Positions 38,710 through 51,500 are shown, counted from the first letter of the stretch. The stretch: 64,000 nucleotides of DNA from Thuidium tamariscinum (GCA_947034885.2 OX344750.2:15122053-15186052); one strand, 5' to 3'. The notes: generated by a model from the letters alone, not told the origin. Made by a program: numbers and translations.

Positions 38710-38975
38710 AAATGTAGAAGTAGAAGAATACATAGAGTAGAAGGAGACGTAGATTAGACTAAGCCAAATATAAGTATGTATAGTAGAAGAATACATAGAG
38801 TAGAAGAAGACATAGATTAGACTAAGCCAAATACAAGTACGTATAGTAGAAGAATACATAGAGTAGAAGAAGACGTAGATTAGACTAAGCCAAATACAAG
38901 TACGTATAGTAGAAGGATACATAGAGTAGAAGAAGACGTAGATTAGACCAAGCCAAATACAAATACGTAGAGTAG
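38710..38975. repeat. Tandem array, 63-bp unit, about four copies
   Basis: TAGTAGAAGAATACATAGAG recurs at about 38719, 38781, 38844 and 38907. It creates an apparent repetitive open frame on the minus strand that I do not regard as a gene. Confidence 0.88.
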
Positions 38976-39318
38976 ATTAAAACCAAGACGAATACGTAGA
39001 GTAGGATAAAAATACAAAGACGTAGAGACGGGGTAGGAAATACCATAAGTAAAGTGGGCTAAAACAAACCCAAACACGTAGAAGTAGGATAAACGAGAAC
39101 GAAGCATAAAAGTGGGACAAGAGAACGAAACACATAGAGTAAGCAGCAACTAGAAGTAGGACAAGAGAACGAAACAAACCCTAGGTAGGATAGTAAAAAA
39201 GATCCATTGCTTGGAAGGCACAATGGATTGACGCTTAGACACCCGTAGGTAGTAGAATCGTTAGAGCTTGGTTGTGATCGCTTAATTCCAAGGGTGGGAA
39301 TGAAGCACCCACAGTATG

Positions 39319-40140
39319 CGCAACTTTTCCAACAAAATTTATTGAAAGTAAACTCTGTCTAAAGAAGTTATAAGTCAACAAAGTTCATTGTAATGCAAAA
39401 ATGTCGGATTTTGAACTTTGAATTTATCCCAAGCATTCAAAACAACATGGATTGACATGAAAAATTTACCACAATAAGTAGACTTTATAAGAAAAAAAAA
39501 ATTCATTGAAAACTAACATTTGATGAAAAAGATACAAGCCCCCGTAGTTGCAGCCATTTCAATTTAGTGTGGTGAATTCAAATTGAACTTGCAAACTTTG
39601 AATGGCTTTTAAAAACTTATTACATCTTGGATAGATTTGAATTTTTTTTCAAAAGAAACTAAACTAGAATGTACAACTTTTCCAACACATTTTGTTGAAT
39701 TTAGACATTGGATGCAAAAATTACAACACTTAGAAGTTGACTGCTAGATTGTGTGAGGATACTTTTGGTCCCTTTGGGCGGTGAGGGGTTAAACCACCAA
39801 ATCACCAATCTAATGGCCAATCGGCTATTGGTAGCCAACAAATGTCTTGAAATTTATTATTGTACACAAATTTATTGAGCGATTGGAATATGTCACTGAC
39901 AAGGCAACCCTAATTTAGACTTCTAGTGAAAAAAAAGAATATAAAGTGAGGTATCCTAGGCCTAATTTTTTGCTAATGGGACTTAATTTTCTATAACCTA
40001 TAGTACTTTGAAGACAAATACTAGCATTTCTGTACCCTATAGTATAAAAAACTAAATTATATTTTTTATCTTTTTTTTTCCAGGCATCCTATCATTCAAT
40101 CACACGTCAATAGTTACTCCTACCGCTCATTGCCCCCCCC
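39319..40140. other. Right half of the dispersed direct repeat, then unique AT-rich DNA
   Basis: 39319-39770 continues the repeat interrupted by the LTR-like unit (match to 23700-24370). 39770-40140 shows nothing recognisable except a C-run near 40130. Confidence 0.4.
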
Positions 40141-40769
40141 CCTCGAAGGATTATAAGAAAGATACTCACGGCTATTATACACCTTGCCCAATTTTTGTGT
40201 TATTTAAGAAAATAATTAACTATCCAAAAATAACCCCCAATTGAATGTCATACTTGCCAAATTGGAGTTTTTTAGTACTATTTAGCACCTAAAAAAACAA
40301 ATTTTGAGCCTAAGTTTGGTGGAGACAACCTTCTAGTAGACTTGTAGCTAATGGCTGAATTTTTTTCTTGAATAATTATTTTTTGTGGTGTAGAAGTCCA
40401 CAAAGTGAGCCTCTTTCTACTTGCATTTGAAACATGTAAAAAATGATTTTGGTGAGTTTTTTGGTGAATGACCATCATCATAAAGTTGTTGCAAATAGTC
40501 AATTTTTATTTTATTGAAATTTTTTTCCCCTATTTTTCCCCAATTAGAACATCAAACTATATATTTTCTTGAGATTTGGCACTTTTCTAGTTCTTCTACT
40601 TAAAGAATTTATCTATAAATTTCCTTTAGTGTGGTTACCTTTGTCTTAAAAGATGTATATGTTAATCATATTTTTAAATTTTAAGAAAATCATTTTTCTA
40701 ATTTTAAAGTATTCCCCAAAAAATCATGAAAATGCAACCAAATTGGCAAGTGTTTCTTACAATCATCCT
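40140..40769. mobile_element. Foldback-family element, 5'-truncated copy
   Basis: The right end GTGTTTCTTACAATCATCC matches the family terminus, and the interior closely parallels 5400-6050 (GTAGAAGTCCACAAAGTGAGC, GGCACTTTTCTAGTTC). The left terminus is not recognisable. Confidence 0.6.
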
Positions 40770-41976
40770 CTCATGAGCAAATAATGAAAATGGAGAAAAG
40801 ACTTGCAAATGCTAAAAGTTGTATAAAAACAACACAACATAACATCAAGAACCAACAAACAATCAACAAAGAGAATAATGGATGCAAAGAACTCTTCACA
40901 AAACAAGAATATTTATATTTAGAGAGCCAACTGAAAGCCAATACAAAATTGTCATGTCCTCATTTGCAAGAGAATTTGCAAGCACTCAAGGTGTGAATAC
41001 CCTAGTGTGAAAACCCCTCATTCTTCAAATAGTGAAGAAAAATTGTACACAATTTCTTGAACATTTGTTGATTCAAGCAACTTGACAATAAAAGTTATTA
41101 GTTCAAAATTGCTTTAAACATTTGCAATAGCATCACTACATTTATTAGTGCAATCAATAGCAAAGACTTTCAATTACAATATGGGACATCACAAACATCA
41201 AAACAACCTCTACTTGCCCAAATGGCCCAAAGTGGTTGCCTCCATATCTAAAAGAGTTGAAATATATCATTTGAAAGCTTCAAAGGAGGTAACAATTGCG
41301 TGGCAAGTTAGGGAGAACGGAAAAAACAAACAAATCATTGCCTTGTGTTCTTCAAAATGTCCTTTGAAGGTCATATTCGTTATATTGAAACTTTTCTCAT
41401 TTTTATTCTTGACTCAAGGATAAACCTTTTTATCTCTTCACTAGTATTTTTTTTTGTAAATAGTTAACAACACCAACTCTTAGAATTTCATTATAGAATC
41501 ACTATTGAGCATTATTTATTTTTGATTTCACATACTATTTTTTTAAATGAATTTCAGTTTAATAATTAGCATCCTCTCTCAAAATCTGCAAAAAATCTCA
41601 ATATAACAAATATGGCTTTTTGAACAATATTGTAATAGAATTCTAAAACAAAATATCTATTTATAGCTTAGACAATTAGGGATAACATGAATTGGTGGAT
41701 CAAACTTGGATTGGAACTGATTACCCTACTAATCAATTAGAGCCCTTTGCTTAACCTACAAATCATAGGCGTTAGACATGATTTAAGAATAGCACTTGAT
41801 ACCATATATGAAGATCTAATTCAACATCCAAAGTACCAAAATTGAATTTTCATGTCAAATTTATAAGGGGCCATGTCACTTCAAACCACTCACAAGATGA
41901 CTTGTGTTACTTTTTTTCAAAAATGACTTAATTTTTGTTAATTTGACCTTTATATAGGGAATTTATGCCCAACAAC

Positions 41977-42110
41977 CACTACAAAAAAATGGGGGTATAA
42001 ATGACTAGTTTACAATGACCAGTTGATAACAATGTCTGCAAAATGACTAGAAAATGATTGTTTTACAGTCATTGTGGACAAGTCATTTATAACCCCATTC
42101 TCTTATAGTG
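41977..42110. mobile_element. CACTA-type MITE
   Basis: The ends are CACTACAA and TTATAGTG, with inner pairs GGGGTATAAATGACT and AGTCATTTATAACCCC. AAC is duplicated on both sides (41974-41976 and 42111-42113). 134 bp, non-coding, and not found at the matching place of the left arm. Confidence 0.78.
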
Positions 42111-42236
42111 AACTTTCTCCAACCTCACAACTTTTGATTGTCATCTACGTTAGTCTTCATCAGTAAATTAGTCAATAAAATAAGAGATCATTGATCATAT
42201 GCCACCCCCCTCTAATGGTCTTTTGAGTGTGCTTAT

Positions 42237-43280
42237 GGGTGATTGTAAAAAATACTTGTATTATTTGTTGTGTTTTTTTTATCTCTTTAAGAAGGCTCTA
42301 ACTTTTGAATTATAAACTCAATGCAAAAAAAAAAAATTAGATATCTTAATTGCAATTGATATCCTTATTTTTCAAAAAAATTAAAAATTCATTTCATATT
42401 TAAAAGTCAATTTTATTAACTTGTTACACATTCCAATTTAGGAATTTTTAGTATTATTTTGAACCCAGAAAAATGAATTTTGAGGTGAAATTTAGTTATG
42501 ATGGTTTCAAAATATACTCATAGCTATTAACCAAAGGAATTTTAAAAATAGTTAATTTTATATGGTGTAGAAGTCCACAAAGAGACCTTTGTGTTGCTTG
42601 CTTTTTGAAATGTATGAAACATTATTATTATTTTTTGTTCAAATCTCTTCACAAATAAGTCTTCTAAAATGGCCAATTATTAGATTTTTTTAATTTAGCT
42701 TTTCTTATTTCTTACAAATTAGAATGTCAAAGTTGTATTTTCTTCACATAGAAATCTGGTGAAGAAAATAGATACTTCAATGTTTAAATCAATGAAAAGA
42801 AGGAATTTTTTTTAAAAATAAAAATAAAAATAGACCATTTGAAAAGACTTTTTGGTGATGAGATTTGAACAAAAAACCACCAAAATAGTGTTTGATACAC
42901 TTCAAAAAGCAAAGAACACAAAAGTCTCTTTGTGGACTTTGACACCACATAAAATTAACTATTTTTAAAATTCCTTTGGTCAATAGCTATAAGTATGTTA
43001 AAAAAACATCTTTTCAAATTTCACTTGAATTTTTTTCTTGGGTTCAAATATTTAGTAAGAAAATCCTAAATTGGAATGTGTAACAAAACATTGGGGGTTG
43101 ATTAAAAATAGTAAAATATATTTTTTAAATCTTCAAAAAATAAAAAAGATATATAATAGTTATGAGTATATTGCTTGTAAATTTTGAATCATTTGGAGCC
43201 AGAAACAAAAGTTATAGCCAAAAAAATAGTCACCAAAAATGCATCAGTGAAAATAGTATAAGTGTTTCTTACAATCACCC
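42237..43280. mobile_element. Foldback-family element, 1044 bp
   Basis: The ends are GGGTGATTGTAAAAAATACT and AAGTGTTTCTTACAATCACC. Flanks TTAT and TTAC are a near-perfect 4-bp duplication. The arms pair over several hundred bases, for example AAAGAGACCTTTGTGTT near 42575 with AACACAAAAGTCTCTTT near 42915. Absent from the left arm. Confidence 0.75.
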
Positions 43281-43566
43281 TTACATATTGGCCCAGTGCA
43301 CAAGAACACTATGCTTTCTAGCAATAAGACAAAAGAAGCTTCACCGATTGTCTTGCCACGGTGGGCAAATGGAAGAGGAAGACTTGAAGAAATTTCACTC
43401 GTTTTCTATGGACAATCTCACTAGTGAAGACTTAACAAGCTTAAAAGAATCAGATGTGAGTGCTTTTCTAATCATATCCCTCCCACCCACCCACCCACCA
43501 GGTCCACGTAAAAGTGCAAAGACTACTTTTCCCTGTAGCACTCCTCGTAAAGTTTCAGTGCCCACA

Positions 43567-43841
43567 TAAGGTGGGTACACCCAAAATTGCACCTCACCTA
43601 AAAGTGCCATCTATAGTAGTTGTACATTTCTGAATTTCAGTATGTACCTGTTTGGCTGGAGCGCTTTTAGAAACAAACTTTGAACCTTAATAAATTTCGC
43701 ATACTGTATCCAAATGCTGCGTTTTTTGGTGCATTGGAACGTGCTTTCACTTGCCAAGAAGACTATATGAAAATTTATCAGACCAATAACAGTTACTAGG
43801 CGGAGTACCAAAAAGTGGCGCTTTTAAGTGTACCCACCTTA
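43567..43841. mobile_element. TA-flanked MITE (mariner/Stowaway-like), copy 1
   Basis: The inverted ends are TAAGGTGGGTACAC and GTGTACCCACCTTA. Reading the outer TA as the target duplication fits a Tc1/mariner-type origin. The interior is shared with 63682-63958, including GCTTTCACTTGCCAA and GCGCTTTTAGAAACA. 275 bp, non-coding. Confidence 0.65.
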
Positions 43842-43869
43842 TACATGTAAGGAGGCCCTTGGTCCCGTG

Positions 43870-45573
43870 GGCAGTGGTTCATTGTCTAGATAAAGACACT
43901 CTTTATCTTTTCACACCGACCTCCCATCTTTTTGGGACCCAACTGTTTCCCTCATGACTTTACATTTGCCACCCTTCAAGTCTTTTTTTCTAGAATTTTT
44001 GGGAGGCGCTGGAGAATCAAAGCGTACCTCTTCCCCACTTTTGCCATTCCCGTTGTCGCGTGACAAGCGTTTCCGGGAATCTCACGCAGGAAAGACTCTC
44101 GAGTGGTATTGTGTACGTACAGATATGATTGAAACCCATAATTATATATACGAAGTCTATTGATGTGCAGACATTTACAAAAACTATGGAGTATTATATT
44201 TGCAAGGCAGAGTACAGACAGTTTTGAACATCCCGTAGCTTACTGTAGAAGTCTAGCAACCAAGAGAATTGTGCACCGGAAACGAAAAATTAGCCCCAAC
44301 TCATGAATCATTGGATACCGGTTTTTCATTCTTACTTTCGATCTCAACGAGACAAACAAAGAAAACAAACTAGCTGTCTTAAGGTATAGATTGTAACAAT
44401 TTGTAGTATAATCTACAGACAGTAAGCAGTTCCTGGAGCCCGAGTCTTGGAGCCGAACACGAGACAGGAAATCAACACGCTCTTCCCTTTGGAGTTCGAC
44501 GCGGAGAAGGGAAAGAGCGAGTGAGCGAGCGAGAGGCAACCTCTTCGCAAAGTATTCACCAGTCTGTAGCTATTTAGTTTCTTCGCATGTGTCCGACAGT
44601 TTACAGAAATTTTGGTTTCTAGAAATTCGTTCAAACTCGGAGTTGTTTGCCTAGCTTGCATGTTGGCATCTTTAGCGTAGAATTGATCGAAGAAGAGGCT
44701 GATCAATATTAGTAGTGATCGATCATTGCTGCATGATCAGTGATCTCAGTGTGGTGAAGCTGATCGAGGTACGCTGAATTGAAGACTGTGTCGCGCCATT
44801 GATATTTTACTTTGCTTGCCTGTTTTTCAGGTTGATTTCTACTCGGGGGTTCTCATAGTCTTCAGGCTCCAGGATTCTAGTGTTCCTTGCAGCGACTGCA
44901 ACTTCCTGAATTAAGAGCCGATAGATTATGAGGAAGACATAGTGCTTTGGCACATGCAGAGCTAGAGCTTTGTGGTATAATTAACGTTGCAAGAACCTCT
45001 TATTTCGCTTCACATCAAACCTTCCCGGCGCATACATGTGCACCTTGAGTAAAAGTACAGTAAGTGATATGCTCGATCTGCAGTTGTGGTGAATAGGCTC
45101 AACTGGGGATCGAAGCTCTTCGTAGATTTAATTATTAAGCATGTAGTGTCGTGGTCTTGACTTCCAGGAGGTAGCTAGCTAGTCGCAATTCATAGAGTTA
45201 CAGAGCTAATTGACTTGGTTGAGCACCTCCTCTTAGTGCCTGCGTGCGCCTCTTGAATCCCTACTCTTGGGTTTTCTTGGGTTAATCAGTTGTTTCAACA
45301 GCGTGCTTGAATAGTTTGGATCGAGAGGTGGAGAGGAAATGATAACGTCACCAACGTTGCAACGGGAAGCTAGCTAGCCTGGCAGGATAGATTACAAAGC
45401 CAAACAAACGGTATTAAACTTATGAAGGCCCGGATATTCTAGAGTACGAGACGCCGAAACCTTCTTTGCAAGAGTCACAGAAACCCTTAGTAGCAGTCAA
45501 AGAATCATCCAAGAATTGCGAGCTTTCACTTCATACAACCCAACTATTACTCCACCGAAGCCTTAATTTCAGC
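43870..45573 (+). promoter_or_regulatory. 5' flank of the right receptor gene, conserved inverted in the left arm
   Basis: Upstream DNA of the complete TIR-NB-ARC-LRR gene. Segments 43870-44165 and 44510-45573 match the left copy's upstream DNA. 44165-44500 has no left counterpart. An open TTG-initiated extension upstream of the chosen ATG (45466-45573) is not conserved in the left copy, supporting the ATG at 45574. No TATA box could be assigned. Confidence 0.45.
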
Positions 45574-48500
45574 ATGTATACCATTTCAGATTTCATTTCG
45601 AGATCCTTAGAGTGGTTGTGTGGTGGATTTTGGAGAGCTCGAAGCCCTCCCCCGATTCCCCCCTCACCTACTAAGCAATCCAGTCTCAATTCCACAAACC
45701 ACAGCCCTCCCTCAATTGCAAGCCCTGAGGATTCACCAGATGCGGAGACTGTGAACAGCCCTCCTGCTGCAGCTTCATTTCTTCATCAGCATCAGATCAA
45801 ATACGACATTTTCATAAACCACCGGGGGCCTGACACGAAGCTGAAGTTTGTAACCCATCTTCAAGAAGCGCTCACTGAGAAACAGTACACTCCTTTCGTC
45901 GATAAATCAGTGGAGGGGAGACATGCGTTTGAGGAGATCAAGTCAGCAATTCGAGATACACCGGTTCACTTGGCAATCTTCTCTCCCGGGTACGCGGAGT
46001 CGAAATACTGCCTCGATGAGCTCGTTGCTATGCTGGAATGTAGCCAAAGGAATCCCCGCGCTGTGACCTTTCTACCTATCTTCTACGACGTGAAACCTCA
46101 AGATCTGCGAAGGCCCGATGCAGCTGGAAATCCTTTCCGGGAAGCGTTTCAGAAGAAAAAAGGCAGATGCTCGGATGCACGAATCTCAGGATGGAAGAAA
46201 GCTCTTCATGATGCTGCGGATGTGAAAGGATTCGAACTTCTCAATTTCGCGGGGTATGTCGACGAAACCCAGATATCACATATTGTGCACAATTGAAATT
46301 CTCGTTGTTTTGCAGTACTCCAGAAGATTCTTTCCCGTGCTATAATTTTAATTGATTACAAGAGGCTCTACATACTTGTTCAACTGAAGGCTGAATCAAT
46401 CAGTTTACCCTAGTCTAGAAAATTGAACGGTTGGATTGAATATATGTACTGATAATTGCAGGGATACAAATCAGCTCAAAAAAGAAATCATCCATCGAGT
46501 GCAGGAAATCATTGTACCCCAAAACGGTTTGAAGAGGAGGCAGCCAGTCCCACGACCTAATGTTGGCCGAAAGGCGCTGCTTGAGAAAACCCTTGGACAT
46601 CTGGAAGAAATGGGGGACAGTGTGGCGATTCTCGGCATTTGTGGCATGGGTGGGGTTGGGAAAACGACTCTGGCCCAGGAAGTCTATAACCATTACTCGA
46701 CCAGTCGTGAATTCCTGTACCAAACCTTTCTGGATATTGGGAAGGCGAAGGACATGAGCCACTTGCGAGAACAGGCCCTCCGTGATCTTCTCAACAAGAA
46801 GGAAAAGAACTTGGTGGAAAGGTACGCAGATAGTTTCGAGAGTCTCGCTGGAGTGAAAGTGCTGGTGGTCATTGACGACATCTCCAACGCGGCCCATTTC
46901 AAAGAACTGGTTCCGAACATGAAGAAGTTGGGAGCAGGAAGCCGAATCATATTAACTTCACGTCGAAGGGACACCCTGAGGACAGTGATGATCGAAGCCC
47001 CTCGCTTTGCTTCGTATTTGCATGAAATGAAGCAGTTAAACGACGCGGATTCCTTCGAGCTTTTCTGGTTCCACGCGTTCCAGAACCAAGAGCTCCCGAA
47101 GAAAGTCGAGGACGTCTTCCGCCCTCTGGCACTGAAGGTGATCGGTTTGTGTGGGGGTTTACCGTTGGCGTTAAAACTTATTGGACAACATTTGTTTCAA
47201 AAGCCGGAGAAAGTGTGGACAGACGCCACCAAATCGATGAGGGATAGACCCGATGTCATCGATGTTCTTAGTATCAGTTACCATGGTCTCGATAATCCTT
47301 CGGACAAGCTGATGTTCTTAGATGTCGCTTGTCAAATGGTGGGTTTATTAGAGGAGGATGCAATCGACATCTGGAAATCTTGTGAATCTTGCCGTATCGG
47401 GCACTGTATGACCTCCAAAATGGTCCATGATTCCTTGCAAATCCTAAAAGACAAGTCTCTTGTAGAAGTGGACAAAGACAACAGATTGGCCATGCATGAC
47501 CTCCTCCAAGAGATGGGCAGAAAGATGGATTTTGATGACAAGATAGGCAGAAAGAAAGGAGGACAACATTGCCACTTGTGGGATCCTCTGGAGGCTCACG
47601 ACATCCTGAACGAACTCGAGGTTTGTGCGTTTGAAACATTTTTCATCTGGTTAAAATCAAGAAATTATTGAAAGTTTAGTGACTTGATCGGTAGGAATTG
47701 ACTTCGAATCTGTTCCCATTTCATTTATATCAGGTTCTTGAATAGAACATGTGATCTCTCTCTACTGCGAGTCTCTACAATGATGTGTTTAGATATTTCA
47801 GATTGAATTACAACGGATGTTTACAAACATGTCTCAGAGGCACGTGTTTATAATATTTTTGCTTCGTGATGTCGGCTATGGCAGGGGACCAAGGAAATCA
47901 GGGGTCTGTCGCTGGTTGGGCTTCAAAGCAGCCACAACACGTCGGCATTTCAAACGATGCCTGAGCTTCACTTACTGCAATTGGATGGAGCTCGCATCGA
48001 GGGCAACTTCTCACAACTGTCCAAAAGGATTCGATGGCTGCAGTGGAGATCCTCGTTTCTCACAAACCTGCCTTCTCAATTGCAGCTGCAGGATTTGATA
48101 ATCCTGGATCTCTCCGATAGTAGCACCCTAACTCGACTTTGGTCAGACGGTGACACACAGGTAAACAACAAAACACTGAGCCTGTGTTTGATTCCGATTC
48201 CATCTCTATGAAAATTGAAAGAGGGTAGACGCATTAACAACGCTAATATAGAGCAAAATTATCGACATGACAATACATGGTTCAATTAAATGCAAACTAA
48301 AACACTCAAGTCTCAAGCGGAACGAACTTGTTGAGGGCCAAATAATATTAAATTTGAAGATGCACTGTAACCAGGTTTGAATCTGGATTGATCATTATCA
48401 AAGCTTCAGCAAGTCTACCGAATGTGCTGGAAAATCAGCTTCTGCTTTCCTGGTGCTTCTGTCGCGATTTCGATGTATCTTACCATGAATGTGTCCGACT

Positions 48501-51500
48501 CAGGTTCCCAAACGGCTTCGAGTTTTACACCTGCAGAACTGCACTGCGTTGGAGGAGATTCCGGAGACTATCAAGTTTCTGACAACGCTAAGAACACTGA
48601 ACCTCCAAGGGTGCAAGAGTCTAAAAGCTCTACCCCACTCTCTGGGCGAGCTGCAGACCCTCCAGGATCTCAACTTGAATGAATGTGAGAGTTTGGAGAC
48701 TCTTCCCGACGGCATGGTCAACTTGTCCAAGCTCAAGAGATTCTCCATGAACGCTGGCAGCAAAATCACGCAGTTGCCTTCGAACTTTGGAGAGCTGGGA
48801 ACCAATCTTGTTTTTTTCTCGGCTCAAAACGCTTCGAGTCTCACTTGTCTCCCAGAATCCTTCTCCAGGTTATCTTGTTTGGAGGAGCTCTCGCTCTCGG
48901 ATTGCCAGTCCCTCACCGAGTTCCCCAAATCTGTCAAGGATCTCGTCAAGTTGAGGGTGATCCGTGTGCACGCCACGGGATTGTCGCAATTACCCGAGGA
49001 TTTTGGAGACCTACGAAGCCTCGTTGAGCTTGAGATCACCGAATGCAACTCCTTACAAAGCCTTCCTGAGAGTTTTGGGAAGCTCGCGCTACTGAAGATT
49101 CTCAGCTTGGAGAAATGCAGGAAGTTCAGGAAGCTATCTCGCAACTTCGGACAATTGCAAAGTCTTACCGACTTAAACCTCGAAGCTTGCCCCATTGAGG
49201 ACGGCGATTTGCCTCTTGGATTTGGAGGCTTAAGAAGGTTAAGCACGCTTCTCATGCAGGAGAACAAGATGATCACGTTGCCAGAGAGTTTCAGGGATTT
49301 GACAACCTTGGCTCGCTTGAACATGCGAGGTAGTCCAGATTTGGTGGATGTCGAAGCATTGCCTGCGTTCATGGAAGAACTGGAGTTGGGCCATTGCCCC
49401 AAGTTGATTGCTGTCAACCTCGTGGGGAAGCTAATGAAACTAAGAAAACTCATCCTGTGCAACTGCACAGGTTTGACTAACGTGCAAGGTCTGGAATCCA
49501 CGGAAATTCTGAACCACATCAACGTCAGTGGATGCAGCAGTTTGTCGAGTCTCTACGAGAATCTTCTCTTCAAGCCGACGGTGAAAGAATGCTACTTGAG
49601 TGGAAGTGGTGTAAGCCTGAAGTACAACAACGATTGGTTACAGGTATGGAAATTAATCAAAATTCTCAGAGTTCTTGCAGAATTGAATCTTAAGCTTGTG
49701 GATGATTATACTGTCCATGCATGCTACCGTGCAATGAAACCGTAAACCCTAAAATCAACCGAATAAGCAATTCTACAGGGTTCGCGTTACTATATTGAAA
49801 AACTTTTTGTGGGGCCCATTTGGTATTCAAAAGGGGTTCTAGATTTCCTTGGAATGCAATTTTGGGACATAGTATGAACAAACTGTGAATATTCTAAGTG
49901 CTGCAAAGAGGGGTTTCGAAAATCAAAATTAAACTCTCATGAATAGTGGAAGTGGGTCATTGCAAGAAACATTGGTCCTATTTGTTGTCACAATGAAAAC
50001 GACTTTCTTCTCTTGTAGTATAACTTTTGAGTCCAAAAAGCTTTGACCTTGAAATTTTTATTGGATATAACTAACTTCAAGCTTAAGGGTTCTATATTTT
50101 TTTCAAATTTTGGAAAAAACTTTTTGTATTTAAAAATTCATTTTGTCCACTCGTCACACATTAGGTGAATAAGGATTCACTACTTTCGTAGTAATCAAAA
50201 TGAATGCTTTTGAATTGATATTTTGGTGGTGTGTTCTTCTACCAAATAAACTTATGAATATGGTTTGGAATATAATTTTTAGTTATTTTTGGATGATATA
50301 TATGCTACATAATATAGCTCAATGGCGCACACATTTACAAATTCTAAAAATATTGTGACTCTAATTTTTTTAGATGAAAGTGATGATAAGGAGATTTGAA
50401 AAAATGGCCATAATTAAAAATAAATAAATAAATCACTTTTGATTTTTTATGAATTAATATTGGATCACTGTATTTTTTGAAAAAAACTGCAATCTTCTAC
50501 CGCATAGTACTGCTACGTGGACATAATACTCCCACATCTAACTTTAATCCCATATTTGCCCACTTGTCAAACTTTTTTAATGATACAATATGTAAGATAA
50601 TGTCATTCAATGGCCGCATTGACTCCTGACTCCAGTACACATGTCAAAAGCACAATACATTGGCAGTTTAGTGATAGTACTCGTAGTACTGACAATACTA
50701 TGCGGCAAAAATGCAATCCCCAATAAAACACTACGAAAAGTGAACAGTGTTTCTTGCAACCACCCAAGTACATTCAGACAAGAATGTGTAGGGGTCGATT
50801 TTAGATGTAGTTACATTAACTCTCCCACTTTCTAAAAATTATTTGCCGATAAGTTATCTCATGAAGAATTGATCGAGCGCTTTCAATTTACTGTTCCTTG
50901 AACCTTGCCTGCACATGAAATGGTTTTGTCAGGCCGGAGCACCAAGTTCCCAAGTGGTTAGTTACTACGACCACGCCATCGGGTTCGTTGACAACACGAT
51001 GCCGAGAAAGATTTGTTCCATGCAACATGCGAATGAGCTTTGCATGGAGAAGAGAGTTTCGAGCATGGAGAGGAGTATTGAAGCCGTTGTCATCACAGTA
51101 ATTGCCCATGACCAAGGGTGGTCAGACTACCCTCACGTACACGGCCAATACAACGGCAACTGCAACATCGAAGCAGGCATTGTACGATCCGATGGGGAGG
51201 TGCCCGTGTTTTCCAGTCAGTTACTTGCATTGCGACATGCCGATTATCGAGACCAAGTCTACATTTGCACATTACGGAAATCTCACCCTCTCGTGGAAAG
51301 ACTGCAAGATGGAGACAGGATTTGCGTCTTTGCTCGATCCAGGTACTTAGAATGGAGAATCACAGTTATGCAAGGGAGCATCTGCGTTGCTTACGACAAG
51401 CCGGCCGACTTGGAATTCAGATCCGCTGCTGTCGAGGAATTCTTTGTGAAAGACGGGGTGAGCAATACCCGCAACAAGTTTCGAGCGGAACCGTTTCCAT

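Larger units (their letters stand above)
35684..39313 (+). mobile_element. Long solo-LTR-like unit (LTR retrotransposon fossil), copy 2
   Basis: The unit is 3630 bp, begins TGTGAGTCCCC and ends CACCCACA, with a 5-bp target duplication GTATG (35679-35683 and 39314-39318). A TATA-like box TATAAAAGG is at about 37081, followed by a CT-rich leader. The paralogous empty site near 24270 reads CTAGTATG then AACTTTTCCAACAA, as expected for a site without the insertion. It contains three internal tandem arrays (95, 28 and 63 bp units) that are shorter or absent in copy 1, which explains much of the length difference. No internal coding region, so a solo LTR. Confidence 0.8.
40845..46760. repeat. Right arm of the large inverted duplication
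   Basis: Mirror counterpart of 1-11730. The matching segments are listed with the left arm. It contains elements lacking in the left arm: the CACTA MITE 41977-42110, the foldback 42237-43280 and the TA-flanked MITE 43567-43841. Homology must continue beyond 46760, but the left arm leaves the window. Confidence 0.8.

Noticed and set aside
38641-38922. Repetitive minus-strand frame with LSLIYVFFYSMYSSTIRT-like repeats
   Set aside because: It is produced by the 63-bp tandem array, whose unit is a multiple of three, inside an LTR-like unit.
37415-38975. CRISPR-like array
   Set aside because: The repeats are contiguous tandem units without unique spacers, in a plant nuclear retroelement.
30728-39313. 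One single large inverted-repeat element or part of the TIR-NLR inverted duplication
   Set aside because: Each unit has its own 5-bp duplication (CATTG and GTATG) and TG..CA ends, which indicates two independent insertions.
43162-43569. 135-codon open frame
   Set aside because: It crosses the right end of a foldback element, unique DNA and the start of a MITE; low complexity (PPTHPPGP) and no recognisable domain.
45466-45573. Upstream in-frame extension of the right receptor
   Set aside because: It would start at TTG and is not conserved in the left copy; the shared ATG at 45574 is preferred.
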